A stretch of 64,000 nucleotides of DNA from Pseudomonas nitroreducens. Lineage in GTDB: Bacteria; Pseudomonadota; Gammaproteobacteria; Pseudomonadales; Pseudomonadaceae. Below the pieces are notes generated by a model, which was not told the origin of the DNA, did not search any database, and worked only from the letters and a program-made list of their open reading frames with translations. The translations under genes and the position numbers were made by a program. This document shows positions 55,196-63,778 of the stretch, in pieces (within the stretch, counting starts at the first letter, position 1; the number at the start of each line of letters is the position of its first letter). Location: positions 30,679-94,678 of the forward strand of contig NZ_JACHLI010000031.1 in NCBI RefSeq assembly GCF_014204515.1, read 5' to 3'.

Positions 55196-55402
55196 AGCTC
55201 CTGGTCCCCGCTGCCCAGTCGACGGGAGCCGGGCCTTCAGTTCCGAATAGGACAAGACGCCAATCCCCAGTGGAAATGTCCGACTGCAACACCCGCCTTC
55301 TGCTCGGAGAATGCCGCCGCTCGGGTCACACGCCCACCTGAGCCGCCTCCTGCGCAGCGATATCCGCTGCCCGGCCGGCATTTTCAATCAGCGGAGACTT
55401 TG

Positions 55403-56755
55403 ATGTTAGAAACGATCATCCAGCAAGCGGCCCATCGCGGCATGGGCCAACAGGCCCGTCGCTTCGTCGGCCTGCTGGCCGAGTCCCTGGTCAACCAACG
55501 GACCGGTGGGTTCGAAGGTTTTCGCAAGCGCTTCGAGGACGCCGGCCTCGGCGACCTGTTCCGGTCCTGGATCGGTGGCAATTCTGTCGACAAGCCACTG
55601 CATCCTGACCAGTTCGGCGCCGGTATCGGCCTTAACGAATCCAACCGTCTCGCCAGCCTGCTGGGGGTTTCCAGTGGTGCGGTGAACATGGCCGGTGCGG
55701 AAGCGCTGCCCAATTTGGTTGCCCTGCTTACCCGCGATGGCAAGGAACCCTCCCATCTCACCGCGCCGCTTGCCGCGCTGCTGCAGGACGAAGCCGCCAA
55801 GCCTCGCAGGAAGGGCCTGGGCTGGCTGTTCTGGCTGCTGCTCGCAGGCCTGCTGGCGCTGTTCGTCCTCGCCGTGAGCCATTGCCAGCCGGAGTCCAGG
55901 CCGCCAATGCAACCACTGCCTCAGCCGAGCGAACCGGTAGCGCCGAGCCAGGCTCAAGGCGACAAGCCGGTGGCCCAGGAAGAGGCTGTACAGGAGCCCG
56001 TTGAAGAGCACCCGGCGCAATTCCAGCTGAGCAACCAGGATGGCCAGATCACCGTCAACGGCCAGTTGCCTGCAGACGCTGACAAGCAGCGCCTGATGGA
56101 CGCCCTGCACGCGCAGTTCGGTGCAGACAAGATATCCGGCGATATCGTGGTCGATCCGCAGACCCTGCCGGCCGACTGGCTGGACAAGCTGATCGCTGCG
56201 CTGCCGAAACTGGGCGCCAGCGGCCTCAAGCTGGGTTTTGATGGCGACAAGCTGTCCATCGATACCTCGGCGCTGCCGGAAGATCAGCGCTTCCTGCTCA
56301 GCCAGCAGCTGCGCGAGCTGTTCAGCGGCTATTCCATGAGCGGCCTGTGGGAGCGCGCCAGCGCCGCCCTGGCCGACCTGAAGAGCGGCTTCAGCGCACA
56401 GGACCTGGTGCAGGCGCTGAACCTGATGAACGTCTATTTCGACAGCAACTCCAACGCCATCACCAGTGACAGCGCCGACATTCTCGGCCGCGCTGCCCAG
56501 GCCATCAGTGCCGCGCCGCAAGGCACGAAGATCGAGGTGGGTGGCCACAGCGACTCCGTCGGCACCCACGAGGGCAACCTGGCCATGAGCCAGAAGCGCG
56601 CCGATGCCGTGGTGGCCAAGCTGGTCGAACTGGGCGTTTCCCCCGCCCTGCTGACCGCCAAGGGCTATGGCGCCAGCAAGCCGATCGCCGACAACGCGAC
56701 CGAGGAAGGCCGCGCCAGGAATCGCCGCATCGAGTTCACCGTCCTGGGCGAGTGA
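55403..56755 (+). CDS. YidB-like/OmpA fusion membrane protein
   Basis: 450 residues from ATG 55403 (GGAG upstream). Residues 1-130 are DUF937/YidB-like (LAESLVNQRTGGFEGFRKRF, DLFRSWIGG). A single membrane helix follows at about 138-158 (GLGWLFWLLLAGLLALFVLA), then a Pro-rich linker, a BON-like middle (GQITVNGQLPADADKQRLMD) and a C-terminal OmpA peptidoglycan-binding domain (about 335-450: VYFDSNSNAI, VGGHSDSVGTHEGNLAMSQK, RNRRIEF). Likely anchored in the inner membrane with the OmpA part in the periplasm. Possible envelope-stability or stress role; no specific function known. GC and context differ from the catabolic island. Confidence 0.87.
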   Translation: MLETIIQQAAHRGMGQQARRFVGLLAESLVNQRTGGFEGFRKRFEDAGLGDLFRSWIGGNSVDKPLHPDQFGAGIGLNESNRLASLLGVSSGAVNMAGAEALPNLVALLTRDGKEPSHLTAPLAALLQDEAAKPRRKGLGWLFWLLLAGLLALFVLAVSHCQPESRPPMQPLPQPSEPVAPSQAQGDKPVAQEEAVQEPVEEHPAQFQLSNQDGQITVNGQLPADADKQRLMDALHAQFGADKISGDIVVDPQTLPADWLDKLIAALPKLGASGLKLGFDGDKLSIDTSALPEDQRFLLSQQLRELFSGYSMSGLWERASAALADLKSGFSAQDLVQALNLMNVYFDSNSNAITSDSADILGRAAQAISAAPQGTKIEVGGHSDSVGTHEGNLAMSQKRADAVVAKLVELGVSPALLTAKGYGASKPIADNATEEGRARNRRIEFTVLGE

Positions 56756-56778
56756 GTCTGAAAGCGCAGTGAAATACC

Positions 56779-56811
56779 CCACCACCCATCCGATCAACGG
56801 GTGGGTGGTGG
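56779..56811 (+). terminator. Hairpin after the YidB/OmpA gene
   Basis: CCACCACCCA (56779-56788) pairs perfectly with TGGGTGGTGG (56802-56811), 13-nt loop. It lies 23 bp after the stop codon. No U-run follows, so termination efficiency is uncertain. The stretch 56812-57097 that follows holds no gene I can support. Confidence 0.6.
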
Positions 56812-57097
56812 CACTCCCGTAAAGATCTCGTTACACCCTTCCCCGTCACGCTTTCCCGCCTGTTTCTGTGGATTTCCCCGCTTCGCCACAGGGCTGGCTA
56901 TTGCCGGCCATGCTTCTTATGCCCGAATGTTCATTGACAGCCGCCAGGGCCATCCAGTGAGATGGCCTTTCGTTCAGGCAAATGGCATTGCCGGCCGACT
57001 GTGTGCGTTGTGCCTGCAATGCCGCGATGACGAAACTCTGGCGATCCCGACTCGCTATTGCAGTTTTCTCGTTTCATCGACACAGGAGATGCCGGCG

Positions 57098-57532
57098 ATG
57101 TTGAACCAGGCAGCCCGGAACACCCAGGACGTCGAATTCGACGAGCAATTCCTCCTCGCCTTCGAGATCCAGGTCCTGCAGAAGGCCCTGCCGGCTTTCG
57201 AAGAGGCCTCGCGCTTCGCCCGCGACCGAGGCCTGCGCTGTAGCGTGGAACTGATCACCAACGCCGACGGCCACCCTGAACTCAGCCTGCTGGCCACCCA
57301 GCGCGACGACCTGCCCGACAGTTGCTACCGGCTGATCGCCGACCCCGCGTCCCAGGGCCTCGTCCACGAGGAATTCACCGCGGTAAACCGCCGCACCCGC
57401 CGCCAGGGCGCGCGCCTGGCGACCCTCACCTCGCGTTCGCTGGAACTGCAGCTGGAGGCGTTCTTCATGCACGCCTTCGGCATGCGCCTGGACTACAACG
57501 TCCTGCGTCTGGACTACGCTTCAGGGCATTAG
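57098..57532 (+). CDS. Conserved-looking hypothetical protein, 144 residues
   Basis: Starts at ATG 57098, which sits 9 nt after AGGAG; an ATG at 57089 overlaps that ribosome site and is less likely. Soluble, mixed alpha/beta composition: an acidic helix DEQFLLAFEIQVLQKALPAF, strands CSVELITN and PELSLLATQ, and a basic stretch NRRTRRQGARLATLTSRSLE. No signal peptide, no membrane helix, no domain I recognise. Codon use matches real Pseudomonas genes. It is isolated between hairpins and other small genes. Confidence 0.7.
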   Translation: MLNQAARNTQDVEFDEQFLLAFEIQVLQKALPAFEEASRFARDRGLRCSVELITNADGHPELSLLATQRDDLPDSCYRLIADPASQGLVHEEFTAVNRRTRRQGARLATLTSRSLELQLEAFFMHAFGMRLDYNVLRLDYASGH

Positions 57533-57614
57533 CCCCTTTCCGACTCCACCGGTCGTCGGTTCGGCCGGTGGAGTACCTGGCGTTCCGTCGGACAGTTCCT
57601 GCAAAGGATGATTT

Positions 57615-57701
57615 ATGGCAACGCTGAACGCGCTGAAGCCGTTATTATTCGCGCCCTGTGCGCCACCTCGTGCGTGTTTCCTCGTTGTCGCTTGGCCATG
57701 A
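57615..57701 (+). CDS. Possible 28-residue leader ORF coupled to the next gene
   Basis: ATG 57615, preceded by AAGGA at 57603-57607, encodes MATLNALKPLLFAPCAPPRA and eight more residues, and ends in TGA at 57699-57701, overlapping the ATG at 57698 as ATGA. The arrangement looks like a translated leader that feeds ribosomes to the downstream ORF. Short length makes it uncertain. Confidence 0.35.
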   Translation: MATLNALKPLLFAPCAPPRACFLVVAWP

Positions 57702-57877
57702 ATGAATTCCTCGTGCATTTTCAGGACGGTCACTGCCCGGGCAAGACCGTGCTGCGCTCGTTTTCCCGTCAGATGACCCTTTCCGAGGCGCGCGTGCGCC
57801 TGCAGGCCTGCTACCCGCTGCGCGTTCCGCATCTGCTGAACATCCTGCATCTGACACCGATGCTGCCCGGCCGCTGA
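57698..57877 (+). CDS. Small hypothetical protein, 59 residues
   Basis: MNEFLVHFQDGHCPGKTVLR is followed by SFSRQMTLSEARVRLQACYP and a C-terminal helix. No membrane segment or signal peptide. An upstream in-frame ATG at 57608 would give 89 residues, but the added part (MIYGNAERAEAVII) does not look like a conserved start. Because its own ATG has no ribosome site, translation probably depends on the overlapping short ORF. No family recognised. Confidence 0.55.
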   Translation: MNEFLVHFQDGHCPGKTVLRSFSRQMTLSEARVRLQACYPLRVPHLLNILHLTPMLPGR

Positions 57878-57968
57878 TCCCACCCATACAGTTTTCCTGC
57901 GCCACTGTGCCTGCCCCCAGGCACCGACCGTGGCTAGAGTCGTTCGTCCCGACTTTAAGGAATGCGCC

Positions 57969-58484
57969 ATGGCCGACCTGCTGCTGCGCCCCGCCCGCGC
58001 CGACGACGTGCCGGCCATGCTCGAGCTGATCTTCGTGCACGGCCCCAATGACTGGAACTTCCTGCCCGAAGGCCCGGTGCGCGAGCACTTCCAGGCCATT
58101 GCCGACGGCTCCGTCTGGGCGCTGGTGGCCGTGGATGAAGATGAACTGCGGGGCCTGGTCACCTATCACGAGAGCGATGCGTTCGGCCGTTTCCAGCGGG
58201 ACGACCAGCAGCGCCACGCCTATATCGCCGAGGCCACGGTGCATCGCGGTGAAGCCGGACGCGGCCTGGGTACGCGCTTGTTGCGGGCAGCCATTGCCGA
58301 CCTGGCCGCCCGCGGCCTGCCGGACATCTATATCGAGCGCCACGAGGAAAACCCCGGCTCCGCCGGCATGATGCGCAAGGCCGGCTTCCGTGAGCTGGAG
58401 ACCTTCGCCGATCCGCAGCGCCGGCCCAACGGGTCACGGCGCACGACGATCTGCTACCTGGACGCGCGCACCGGCGCCGCCTGA
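57969..58484 (+). CDS. GNAT-family N-acetyltransferase
   Basis: 171 residues from ATG 57969 (AAGGA upstream). The acetyl-CoA-binding A motif is VHRGEAGRGLGTRLLRAAIA with the RGxGxG-like loop, and the B motif is IERHEENPGSAGMMRKAGFR. Strands AYIAEATV and WALVAVDEDELRGLVTYHE complete the fold. GNAT enzymes transfer an acetyl group to an amine of a small molecule or protein; the substrate is unknown. Its 3' end overlaps the convergent DUF2817 gene by 31 bp. Confidence 0.87.
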   Translation: MADLLLRPARADDVPAMLELIFVHGPNDWNFLPEGPVREHFQAIADGSVWALVAVDEDELRGLVTYHESDAFGRFQRDDQQRHAYIAEATVHRGEAGRGLGTRLLRAAIADLAARGLPDIYIERHEENPGSAGMMRKAGFRELETFADPQRRPNGSRRTTICYLDARTGAA

Positions 58485-59563
58485 ACCTCACTCAGCCCCG
58501 CCAGGGCCTGGCGCGCCGCTTCGCCGGCCTGCTCCAGTACCTGACGCTTCCAGCCGTCCTCGTCGACGTAGAAGGCGTCGCGCAGCTGGCGGTGGATGCG
58601 CAGGGCCTTGCCCGCTGCTACACCGGGGTTGTTGGCCAGCCATTGGTCCGCGCGCAGTGCCTTGAGCACCTTCAATCCCGGCAGCGTGCCGTATTCCAGG
58701 GCAATGGCAGTCAGCTCGGCCTGCGGGCATTCGCTGGCGGCACAGAGGATCATCTGCCCCTGCAGTTGCACCGACACCGAGCCTCCTTCGTGGGCCGAAG
58801 TCACCTCGGCGCCCCACCAACGCCGAGTGCGCGCCAGCGTCTGCGGATCGTTGCCGCCGACGTAGATGCGCTCGCCATGCCCCTTGGGGCCCAGGCCGGT
58901 GTGCAGGTCGATCCAGCCGATGCGCGCGCAGGCCGCGGCGTGCTGGCGGAGGATTCGGCGCACCGTCTGGTTGCTCCAGGTCGGCTGCTCGCCGATGTAG
59001 AACAGGCCACCGGGATGGCTATCCTGGCCGCTGGAGATCGCCGCCTGCAGCTGCTTGCGACCATGGCGCATGGCGTAGCCGAGCAACCGCAGGTGGCTGG
59101 CCCAGGATGGCCAGCGCCGCGGGATCAGGATCGGGTCCAGCGCCGCGTAAGCCTGGTTGCGCTGGCGCGGCTGGGAGAAATCAAGGAAGTTGCGATTGAG
59201 GTCGACGTTCTCGTGGGTCCAGCGCCGCCACCAGGAAAAGCCATGGGGGTTGGCCGCGTGCAGGTAGAGCACCGCGCAGTCGGCCTGGGCGCAACGCTCC
59301 AGCCAGTCGGGGTCATTGAGCAGAGCGGTCTGTACCGCCGAACCGCAGAAGCCTTCGACGCCGTGGCAGCCGCTGCTGATGATCAGCAGGTTCCGCGCAT
59401 CGCTAGGGCCGCTGCGCGCCACATCCAGCGCCAGGGTTTCGCCATCGCGGCCGGGCAGCGGGTGACGGTGGGATTCCACCACCAGGCCGGCGTTCAGGCA
59501 GGCGGCGAGGAACTTGCCACGCGCTTCGGCGTAGCTCTGGGAAAAACAGGCAGACGGGTTCAT
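58454..59563 (-). CDS. DUF2817 family zinc peptidase (M14-like)
   Basis: 369 residues from ATG 59563, with GGAG upstream; the preceding GTG is an alternative. Probable zinc ligands are the His and Glu in SSGCHGVEGF and the His in IGWIDLHTGLG, the order of M14 carboxypeptidases. Substrate-binding HAANPHGFSWWRRWTHENVD and LNRNFLDF are typical for DUF2817. No signal peptide, so cytoplasmic. It is downstream of an M20 amidohydrolase and MFS transporter on the same strand, and could process the same amide- or peptide-linked compound. Confidence 0.83.
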   Translation of the reverse strand: MNPSACFSQSYAEARGKFLAACLNAGLVVESHRHPLPGRDGETLALDVARSGPSDARNLLIISSGCHGVEGFCGSAVQTALLNDPDWLERCAQADCAVLYLHAANPHGFSWWRRWTHENVDLNRNFLDFSQPRQRNQAYAALDPILIPRRWPSWASHLRLLGYAMRHGRKQLQAAISSGQDSHPGGLFYIGEQPTWSNQTVRRILRQHAAACARIGWIDLHTGLGPKGHGERIYVGGNDPQTLARTRRWWGAEVTSAHEGGSVSVQLQGQMILCAASECPQAELTAIALEYGTLPGLKVLKALRADQWLANNPGVAAGKALRIHRQLRDAFYVDEDGWKRQVLEQAGEAARQALAGLSEVQAAPVRASR

Positions 59564-59630
59564 CACCGCTCCGGATGATCAGATTCGAGTCAGGAAAACC
59601 GGGCCCGACCAGCAGGCCCTTCGAAGAAAG

Positions 59631-60905
59631 TCAGGCGTGGCCGACAGCGCCCGGCAGCGGCGCTTCGCTGTGCTCGCCCTGCAGCGTCTGACGGGTGCGT
59701 TCGGGGGTGATGATCCGGCAGCCGAGCACCGCGCAGACCACGGTGAGGATGCCGAACAGACCGAGGGCGGTCTCGAAGCCATGGGCGATATCACCTCCGC
59801 GCAGCTCCACCAGTTGGCCGACGATCCACGGCGCGAGCATGCCGGCGCTGGTCATGCCGCCGATGTGGATGGCCAGCATCGAGCCGCGCTGGGCGCTCGG
59901 CGCGATATAGGCCACCAGGGTGTTGCAGAAGGTCGGCAGGACGTTCACCAGGATCGCGCCCAGAGCGTAGAGCACCAGGATCGCCAGGCGATCGCCGTGC
60001 AGCAGGGTCAGCGCGCAGAAGGCAACGCCGGCGATCGCCGCGAAGACCATCGGCGGCAGCACCATCGCACGCTGTACCGTGACGCCGCGCTGCATCGCCC
60101 GTTGCGACAGGGTGGAAAGAAGCAGGTTGGCGAGGATCACCCCGACTGTCACCACCATCACCGTGTAGCCCGACTGCATGGGCGTCATGCCCTGGCCTTT
60201 CTGCAGGTACACCGGCACCCAGCTGTACACCAGCGCGGTGGGCAGGTAGCTGAGGAAGCCCATCAGGGTGATCCAGACAAAGCTGCGGTTCAGCAGCAGG
60301 CGGCTGTACGGCAGGCGCAGCGACGCGCCCGGGCCCTCCTCCTCGGTCTGCTGCCCTTCGCGGCCGAAGAGCAGCCAGACCACCAGCCAGACCAGCCCGA
60401 GCACCGCCAGCAGCAGATACGCGGTACGCCAGCCGAAGTGCTGGATCGCCAGCGGCAGGCTCAGCGCGCCGAGCACGGCGCCGAGCATGATCGACACCTG
60501 GATCAGCGCCGAAGGCAGCACCCGTTCCTTGGGGCCGAACCACTTGAAGCAGGCGTGCTGGGTCACCGCCGTGCCCGGCCCGGTACCGGCGCCCAGCAGC
60601 AGCCGTCCGGCGACCAGCGCGGCAAAGCCGCTGGACAGCGCCACCAGCAGTTGCGAGGCCATCCACACCACGGACATGCCGGCGAGAATCCAGCGCGTCG
60701 GGAAGCGGTTGGCGAGGAAGCCCACCAGCACGCCGGAGATCGAATAGAGGAAGAAGAAGGCGCTGCCGATGAAGCCGAACTCGGTCGGCGAGAGTTTCAG
60801 CTCGTCGATGATCTGCGCACCGGCGAAGGCGAAGATGGTCTTGTCCAGCACACTGATGACCATCACCAGCATCAGCAGGACGAGGACTACGGTGCGCTTT
60901 TTCAT
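59631..60905 (-). CDS. MFS transporter, anion:cation symporter-like
   Basis: 424 residues with about 12 hydrophobic segments. The start MKKRTVVLVLLMLVMVISVL and DKTIFAFAGAQIIDELKLSP resemble ACS-family transporters for organic anions; the motif-A-like loop is LVGFLANRFPTRWILAG. ATG 60905 follows GGGGG and overlaps the M20 gene as ATGA. Paired with an intracellular amidohydrolase, it most likely imports that enzyme's substrate. Confidence 0.9.
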   Translation of the reverse strand: MKKRTVVLVLLMLVMVISVLDKTIFAFAGAQIIDELKLSPTEFGFIGSAFFFLYSISGVLVGFLANRFPTRWILAGMSVVWMASQLLVALSSGFAALVAGRLLLGAGTGPGTAVTQHACFKWFGPKERVLPSALIQVSIMLGAVLGALSLPLAIQHFGWRTAYLLLAVLGLVWLVVWLLFGREGQQTEEEGPGASLRLPYSRLLLNRSFVWITLMGFLSYLPTALVYSWVPVYLQKGQGMTPMQSGYTVMVVTVGVILANLLLSTLSQRAMQRGVTVQRAMVLPPMVFAAIAGVAFCALTLLHGDRLAILVLYALGAILVNVLPTFCNTLVAYIAPSAQRGSMLAIHIGGMTSAGMLAPWIVGQLVELRGGDIAHGFETALGLFGILTVVCAVLGCRIITPERTRQTLQGEHSEAPLPGAVGHA

Positions 60906-62110
60906 GCGTGTCCCCCTTTGCACAGCGACGTTTCCACCAGCTGTACCCAGAGCGCTGCACCGAACGGAATGGCGCCGTCGTTGAAGTCGTAGCCGGGGTT
61001 ATGCACCATGCAGCCGCTGGGACCGCTGTTGCCATTGCCCAGGGCGATGTAGCAGCCGGGGCGGCGCTCCAGCATCCAGGCGAAATCCTCGCTGCCGAGG
61101 AAGCCCGAGGGCACTTCGGAAAGCAGCCGTTGCGGGCCGACCAGCTCGCTCAGCACCTGGCGCGCGAGGCGGGTTTCTTCCGGCGTGTTGACCAGCACCG
61201 GCACCAGCTCCTCGTATTCGTACTGCAATTCCATGCCGTGCACGGCGGCGACGCCACGGGTGATCTCGCCGATGCGCCGCTTGAGCAGCTCACGCACCTC
61301 AGGCTTGGTGGCCCGCACGCTCAGGCGCAGGTCGGCGTGCTCGGGGATCACGTTGGCCGCCTCCCCCGCCTTCAGCATGCCCACGGTGACCACGCCCACT
61401 TCGGTGGACGGCACGTTGCGCGCGACGATGCTTTGCAGCGCGAGCACCAGCTCGGCGGCGGCCACTATCGGGTCCCGGGTCAGGTGCGGCATGGCGCCGT
61501 GGCCGCCGACGCCGATCAGGCGGATCGACACGCGGTCGGACGATGCCGTCAGCGCACCCTCGCGGGTGAGGAAGCAGCCCACCGGCAGGCCTGGCGCATT
61601 GTGCAGCGCATACACCGCGTCGCAGGGGAAGCGCTCGAACAGGCCGTCGTCCATCATCGCCACGGCGCCGCCGAGGGTTTCCTCGGCGGGCTGGAAGATC
61701 AGGTTGAGGGTGCCGTCGAAGTCACGGCGTTCGGCCAGGTCGCGGGCGGCGCAGAGCAGGATCGCGGTGTGGCCGTCGTGGCCGCAGGCGTGCATGCGGC
61801 CGGCATATTGGCTGGCATAGGGCACGCCACTGGCTTCGTCGATGGGCAGCGCGTCCATGTCGGCGCGGATGCCGATGCTGCGCGCGCTGTTGCCCTGGCG
61901 CAGAACGCCGACCACGCCGGTACCGCCGACACCTTCATGGACTTCGTAGCCCCATTCGCGCAGGTAGCCAGCGACGATGGCACTGGTACGCGCCTCTTCG
62001 AAGCCCAGCTCGGGGTGCTGGTGAAGGTCCCGGCGAATCCGTGCGAACTCTTCCTGGGAAGCGAAAAGTCTTTCGACTGTCTGGTGCTGAGAAAGGGGGT
62101 GCTGACTCAT
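60902..62110 (-). CDS. M20 family amidohydrolase (aminoacylase/hippurate hydrolase-like)
   Basis: 402 residues. Metal ligands: MHACGHDGHTAILL (Cys, His, and acidic neighbours), FQPAEETLGG (Glu pair), AVYALHNAPGLP (His) and the late FLGSEDFAWML. IRRDLHQHPELGFEE at the N-terminus is the family start. These enzymes hydrolyse N-acyl amino acids or related amides, releasing an acid and an amino acid. It overlaps the MFS gene by 4 bases and lies 107 bp downstream of the LysR gene, all on the minus strand. Confidence 0.92.
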   Translation of the reverse strand: MSQHPLSQHQTVERLFASQEEFARIRRDLHQHPELGFEEARTSAIVAGYLREWGYEVHEGVGGTGVVGVLRQGNSARSIGIRADMDALPIDEASGVPYASQYAGRMHACGHDGHTAILLCAARDLAERRDFDGTLNLIFQPAEETLGGAVAMMDDGLFERFPCDAVYALHNAPGLPVGCFLTREGALTASSDRVSIRLIGVGGHGAMPHLTRDPIVAAAELVLALQSIVARNVPSTEVGVVTVGMLKAGEAANVIPEHADLRLSVRATKPEVRELLKRRIGEITRGVAAVHGMELQYEYEELVPVLVNTPEETRLARQVLSELVGPQRLLSEVPSGFLGSEDFAWMLERRPGCYIALGNGNSGPSGCMVHNPGYDFNDGAIPFGAALWVQLVETSLCKGGHA

Positions 62111-62217
62111 GCCGCATCCTGCTCATTGTTCTGATGTGGCCGGCAGGATGCCCCACGCGCGCGACGCTGAATAATGACCTTCGCGCATGCTTATCAAGGC
62201 TGGTTATCGTCGGCGCG

Positions 62218-63123
62218 TCATTCCGCCTTGCGCAGGTGCGGGCCCTTGAACGCGTACACCAGTTCGTCCACCAGGGTCTGCGCCTCGCGGGTCATCAGCT
62301 CCGGCGGGCGGCAGACCAGCGAGATATCGGTGCCCGGCACCGTCTCGGCGATGTCCAGCGCCTCCAGGGTGCTGGAGACGATGGGCAGGTCGAACACCCG
62401 CCGCGACCAGAAACTCACCGCGTCGGTGTTGGCCGCCAGTTCCGCGTAGAGCACCACCGAGGCGCACTCGATGACGCGTTCGGGATGGCGCACCTGGTAT
62501 TGCTCGAACATCTGCCCGGCGAGGGAGACGTCCAGCGAATCGGGCACCAGCCACTCTTCGTCGAGCAGCTCGTGCAACGACCGCGCGTGGCGCAGTGGAT
62601 GGCCCTTGCGCACTGCCAGGGTGGTGGGCTGGGCATAGAGTTCCTGCCAGTGGAAACCATCGACATTGCGCGAGGACGGCTGCGAAGTCAGCACCAGGTC
62701 CAGCTGGCCTTCACGCAGGCCTTCGAGCAGCTTGGCCGGGCGCAGTTCGTTGATCTGCAATTGCACCTTGGGGTAACGCTTGCGGTAGCGCAGCAGGCAG
62801 GCGGCGAACTGCTGGCTGGGCGTCACCGGCGATACGCCGATGGCCACGCGGCCGTCCATGGCGCCTTTCAGCGTCTCGATCTCGTCCCGCGCACGGCGCA
62901 CTTCTTCCACCACCAGCCGGGCACGGCGCACCAGGCGTTCGCCGTATTCGGTGGCGGTGATGCCGCGGTTGGAGCGCACCAGCAACGGCACGCCCAGCTC
63001 GGCCTCCAGCTCCTTGATGCTCTTGGACAGGGCGGGCTGGGAGATGTGCAGCAGGCGCGAAGCTTCCTGGATGCTGCCGCTCTCGCAGATGGCAACGATG
63101 GCGCGGAGTTGATGCAACTTCAT
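62218..63123 (-). CDS. LysR-family transcriptional regulator
   Basis: 301 residues. N-terminal helix-turn-helix: MKLHQLRAIVAICESGSIQE and ASRLLHISQPALSKSIKELE, followed by the linker helix and a periplasmic-binding-like effector domain with RVAIGVSPVTPSQQ and LDLVLTSQPSS. LysR genes usually lie divergent from their target, but this one is codirectional with the M20-MFS-DUF2817 set, which it probably controls. No inverted T-N11-A site was checked exhaustively in the 107-bp gap. Confidence 0.92.
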   Translation of the reverse strand: MKLHQLRAIVAICESGSIQEASRLLHISQPALSKSIKELEAELGVPLLVRSNRGITATEYGERLVRRARLVVEEVRRARDEIETLKGAMDGRVAIGVSPVTPSQQFAACLLRYRKRYPKVQLQINELRPAKLLEGLREGQLDLVLTSQPSSRNVDGFHWQELYAQPTTLAVRKGHPLRHARSLHELLDEEWLVPDSLDVSLAGQMFEQYQVRHPERVIECASVVLYAELAANTDAVSFWSRRVFDLPIVSSTLEALDIAETVPGTDISLVCRPPELMTREAQTLVDELVYAFKGPHLRKAE

Positions 63124-63318
63124 GGCTGGGACGACGGCTCATGGCTCGGTAACAGGTCGGAACATAAAGCAAAATCGAGGCCGGCGTGCGTAAAGGTTGG
63201 TAAACGCGGGCGGACTGGCGGGTCGCGATGCAGGTTTTTCCACGGCGCTCAACGCTTCGCAGGCAAGACGTATCGGCTGGCGATGGTTCTGGAAGAACCC
63301 GGAACCACCCTCTCCCCC

Positions 63319-63342
63319 GCCCTCTCCCTTAAGGGAGAGGGC
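63319..63342. repeat. Perfect 24-bp palindrome (family C)
   Basis: GCCCTCTCCCTT and AAGGGAGAGGGC are exact reverse complements with no spacer, preceded by another CCCTCTCCC. This type of CTCTCCC/GGGAGAGG element is a common intergenic repeat or terminator-like sequence in Pseudomonas and related genomes. It is about 196 bp upstream of the LysR gene. No gene in 63124-63778. Confidence 0.7.
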
Positions 63343-63412
63343 GTATACGAATGAAGCGCACCGGCTGTGCCTTCCTGGAACTTCGGCGTCAGGAATAATC
63401 CGTGACTTCAGG

Positions 63413-63493
63413 CCGTAGGGCGAATAACCCGGAACGGGTTATCCGCCGCCAGCCTCACGGCGGATAACGCCCGAGGCGTTATCCGCCCTACGG
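63413..63493. repeat. Compound inverted repeat (family D)
   Basis: Outer arms CCGTAGGGCG (63413-63422) and CGCCCTACGG (63484-63493) are exact reverse complements and enclose two smaller hairpins: ATAACCCG/CGGGTTAT (63424-63442) and a GCGGATAACGCC/GGCGTTATCCGC pair (63459-63487). Looks like a mobile palindromic repeat with GTAGGGCGGATAAC ends, widespread in pseudomonads. Confidence 0.7.
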
Positions 63494-63609
63494 GTGCGAC
63501 CTTGGGGCCTCGTAGTGGACTACGTCTGATTGACACCTACTGCCCGAATCCCTACCGTTGCCTCGCTGTCCCCTATGGGCAGTCGGGATTGGCGTCTCGC
63601 TCAAGAGAA

Positions 63610-63753
63610 GGTGCATGAACCTCGGTTCAGCTCCTCGCATGGTTGCACCCGCGTTATGGGAGGACCGTGCAGGGCATCTTCGGATGCGCCGTTTACTCTT
63701 GACGGTACGCCAACCTGTACGGTCCGCCCTCCCTGATTGGCGTCAGGGGAGGG
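63610..63753 (+). other. Strongly foldable, possibly RNA-encoding or recombination element
   Basis: Hairpin 1: GGTGCA/TGCACC (63610-63615, 63644-63649) encloses TGAACC/GGTTCA. Stem 2: 12 pairs, GGACCGTGCAGG (63662-63673) with CCTGTACGGTCC (63714-63725), one G-T pair. Inside stem 2 are a UUCG hairpin, GCATC-TTCG-GATGC (63674-63687), and CCGT/ACGG (63689-63705), giving a three-way junction. Hairpin 3: CCCTCCCTGA/TCAGGGGAGGG (63727-63753, one bulge) competes with an outward extension of stem 2. GC is lower than in the neighbouring genes. No match to tRNA, SRP RNA, 6S or tmRNA that I recognise. Orientation is not certain; it sits directly beside an IS3 element. Confidence 0.4.
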
Positions 63754-63778
63754 AGGTGCGGCAGAAAACTTGGACTGA

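Noticed and set aside
63494..63500. GTGCGAC as the 5' boundary of a group II intron covering the structured element
   Set aside because: The following sequence lacks recognisable domain I elements and no domain V hairpin with the AGC triad and GAAA loop was found, nor a reverse transcriptase gene.
63651..63753. Integron attC site
   Set aside because: GTTATGG does not fit the GTTRRRY core and no matching RYYYAAC partner is placed correctly; no integrase gene seen.
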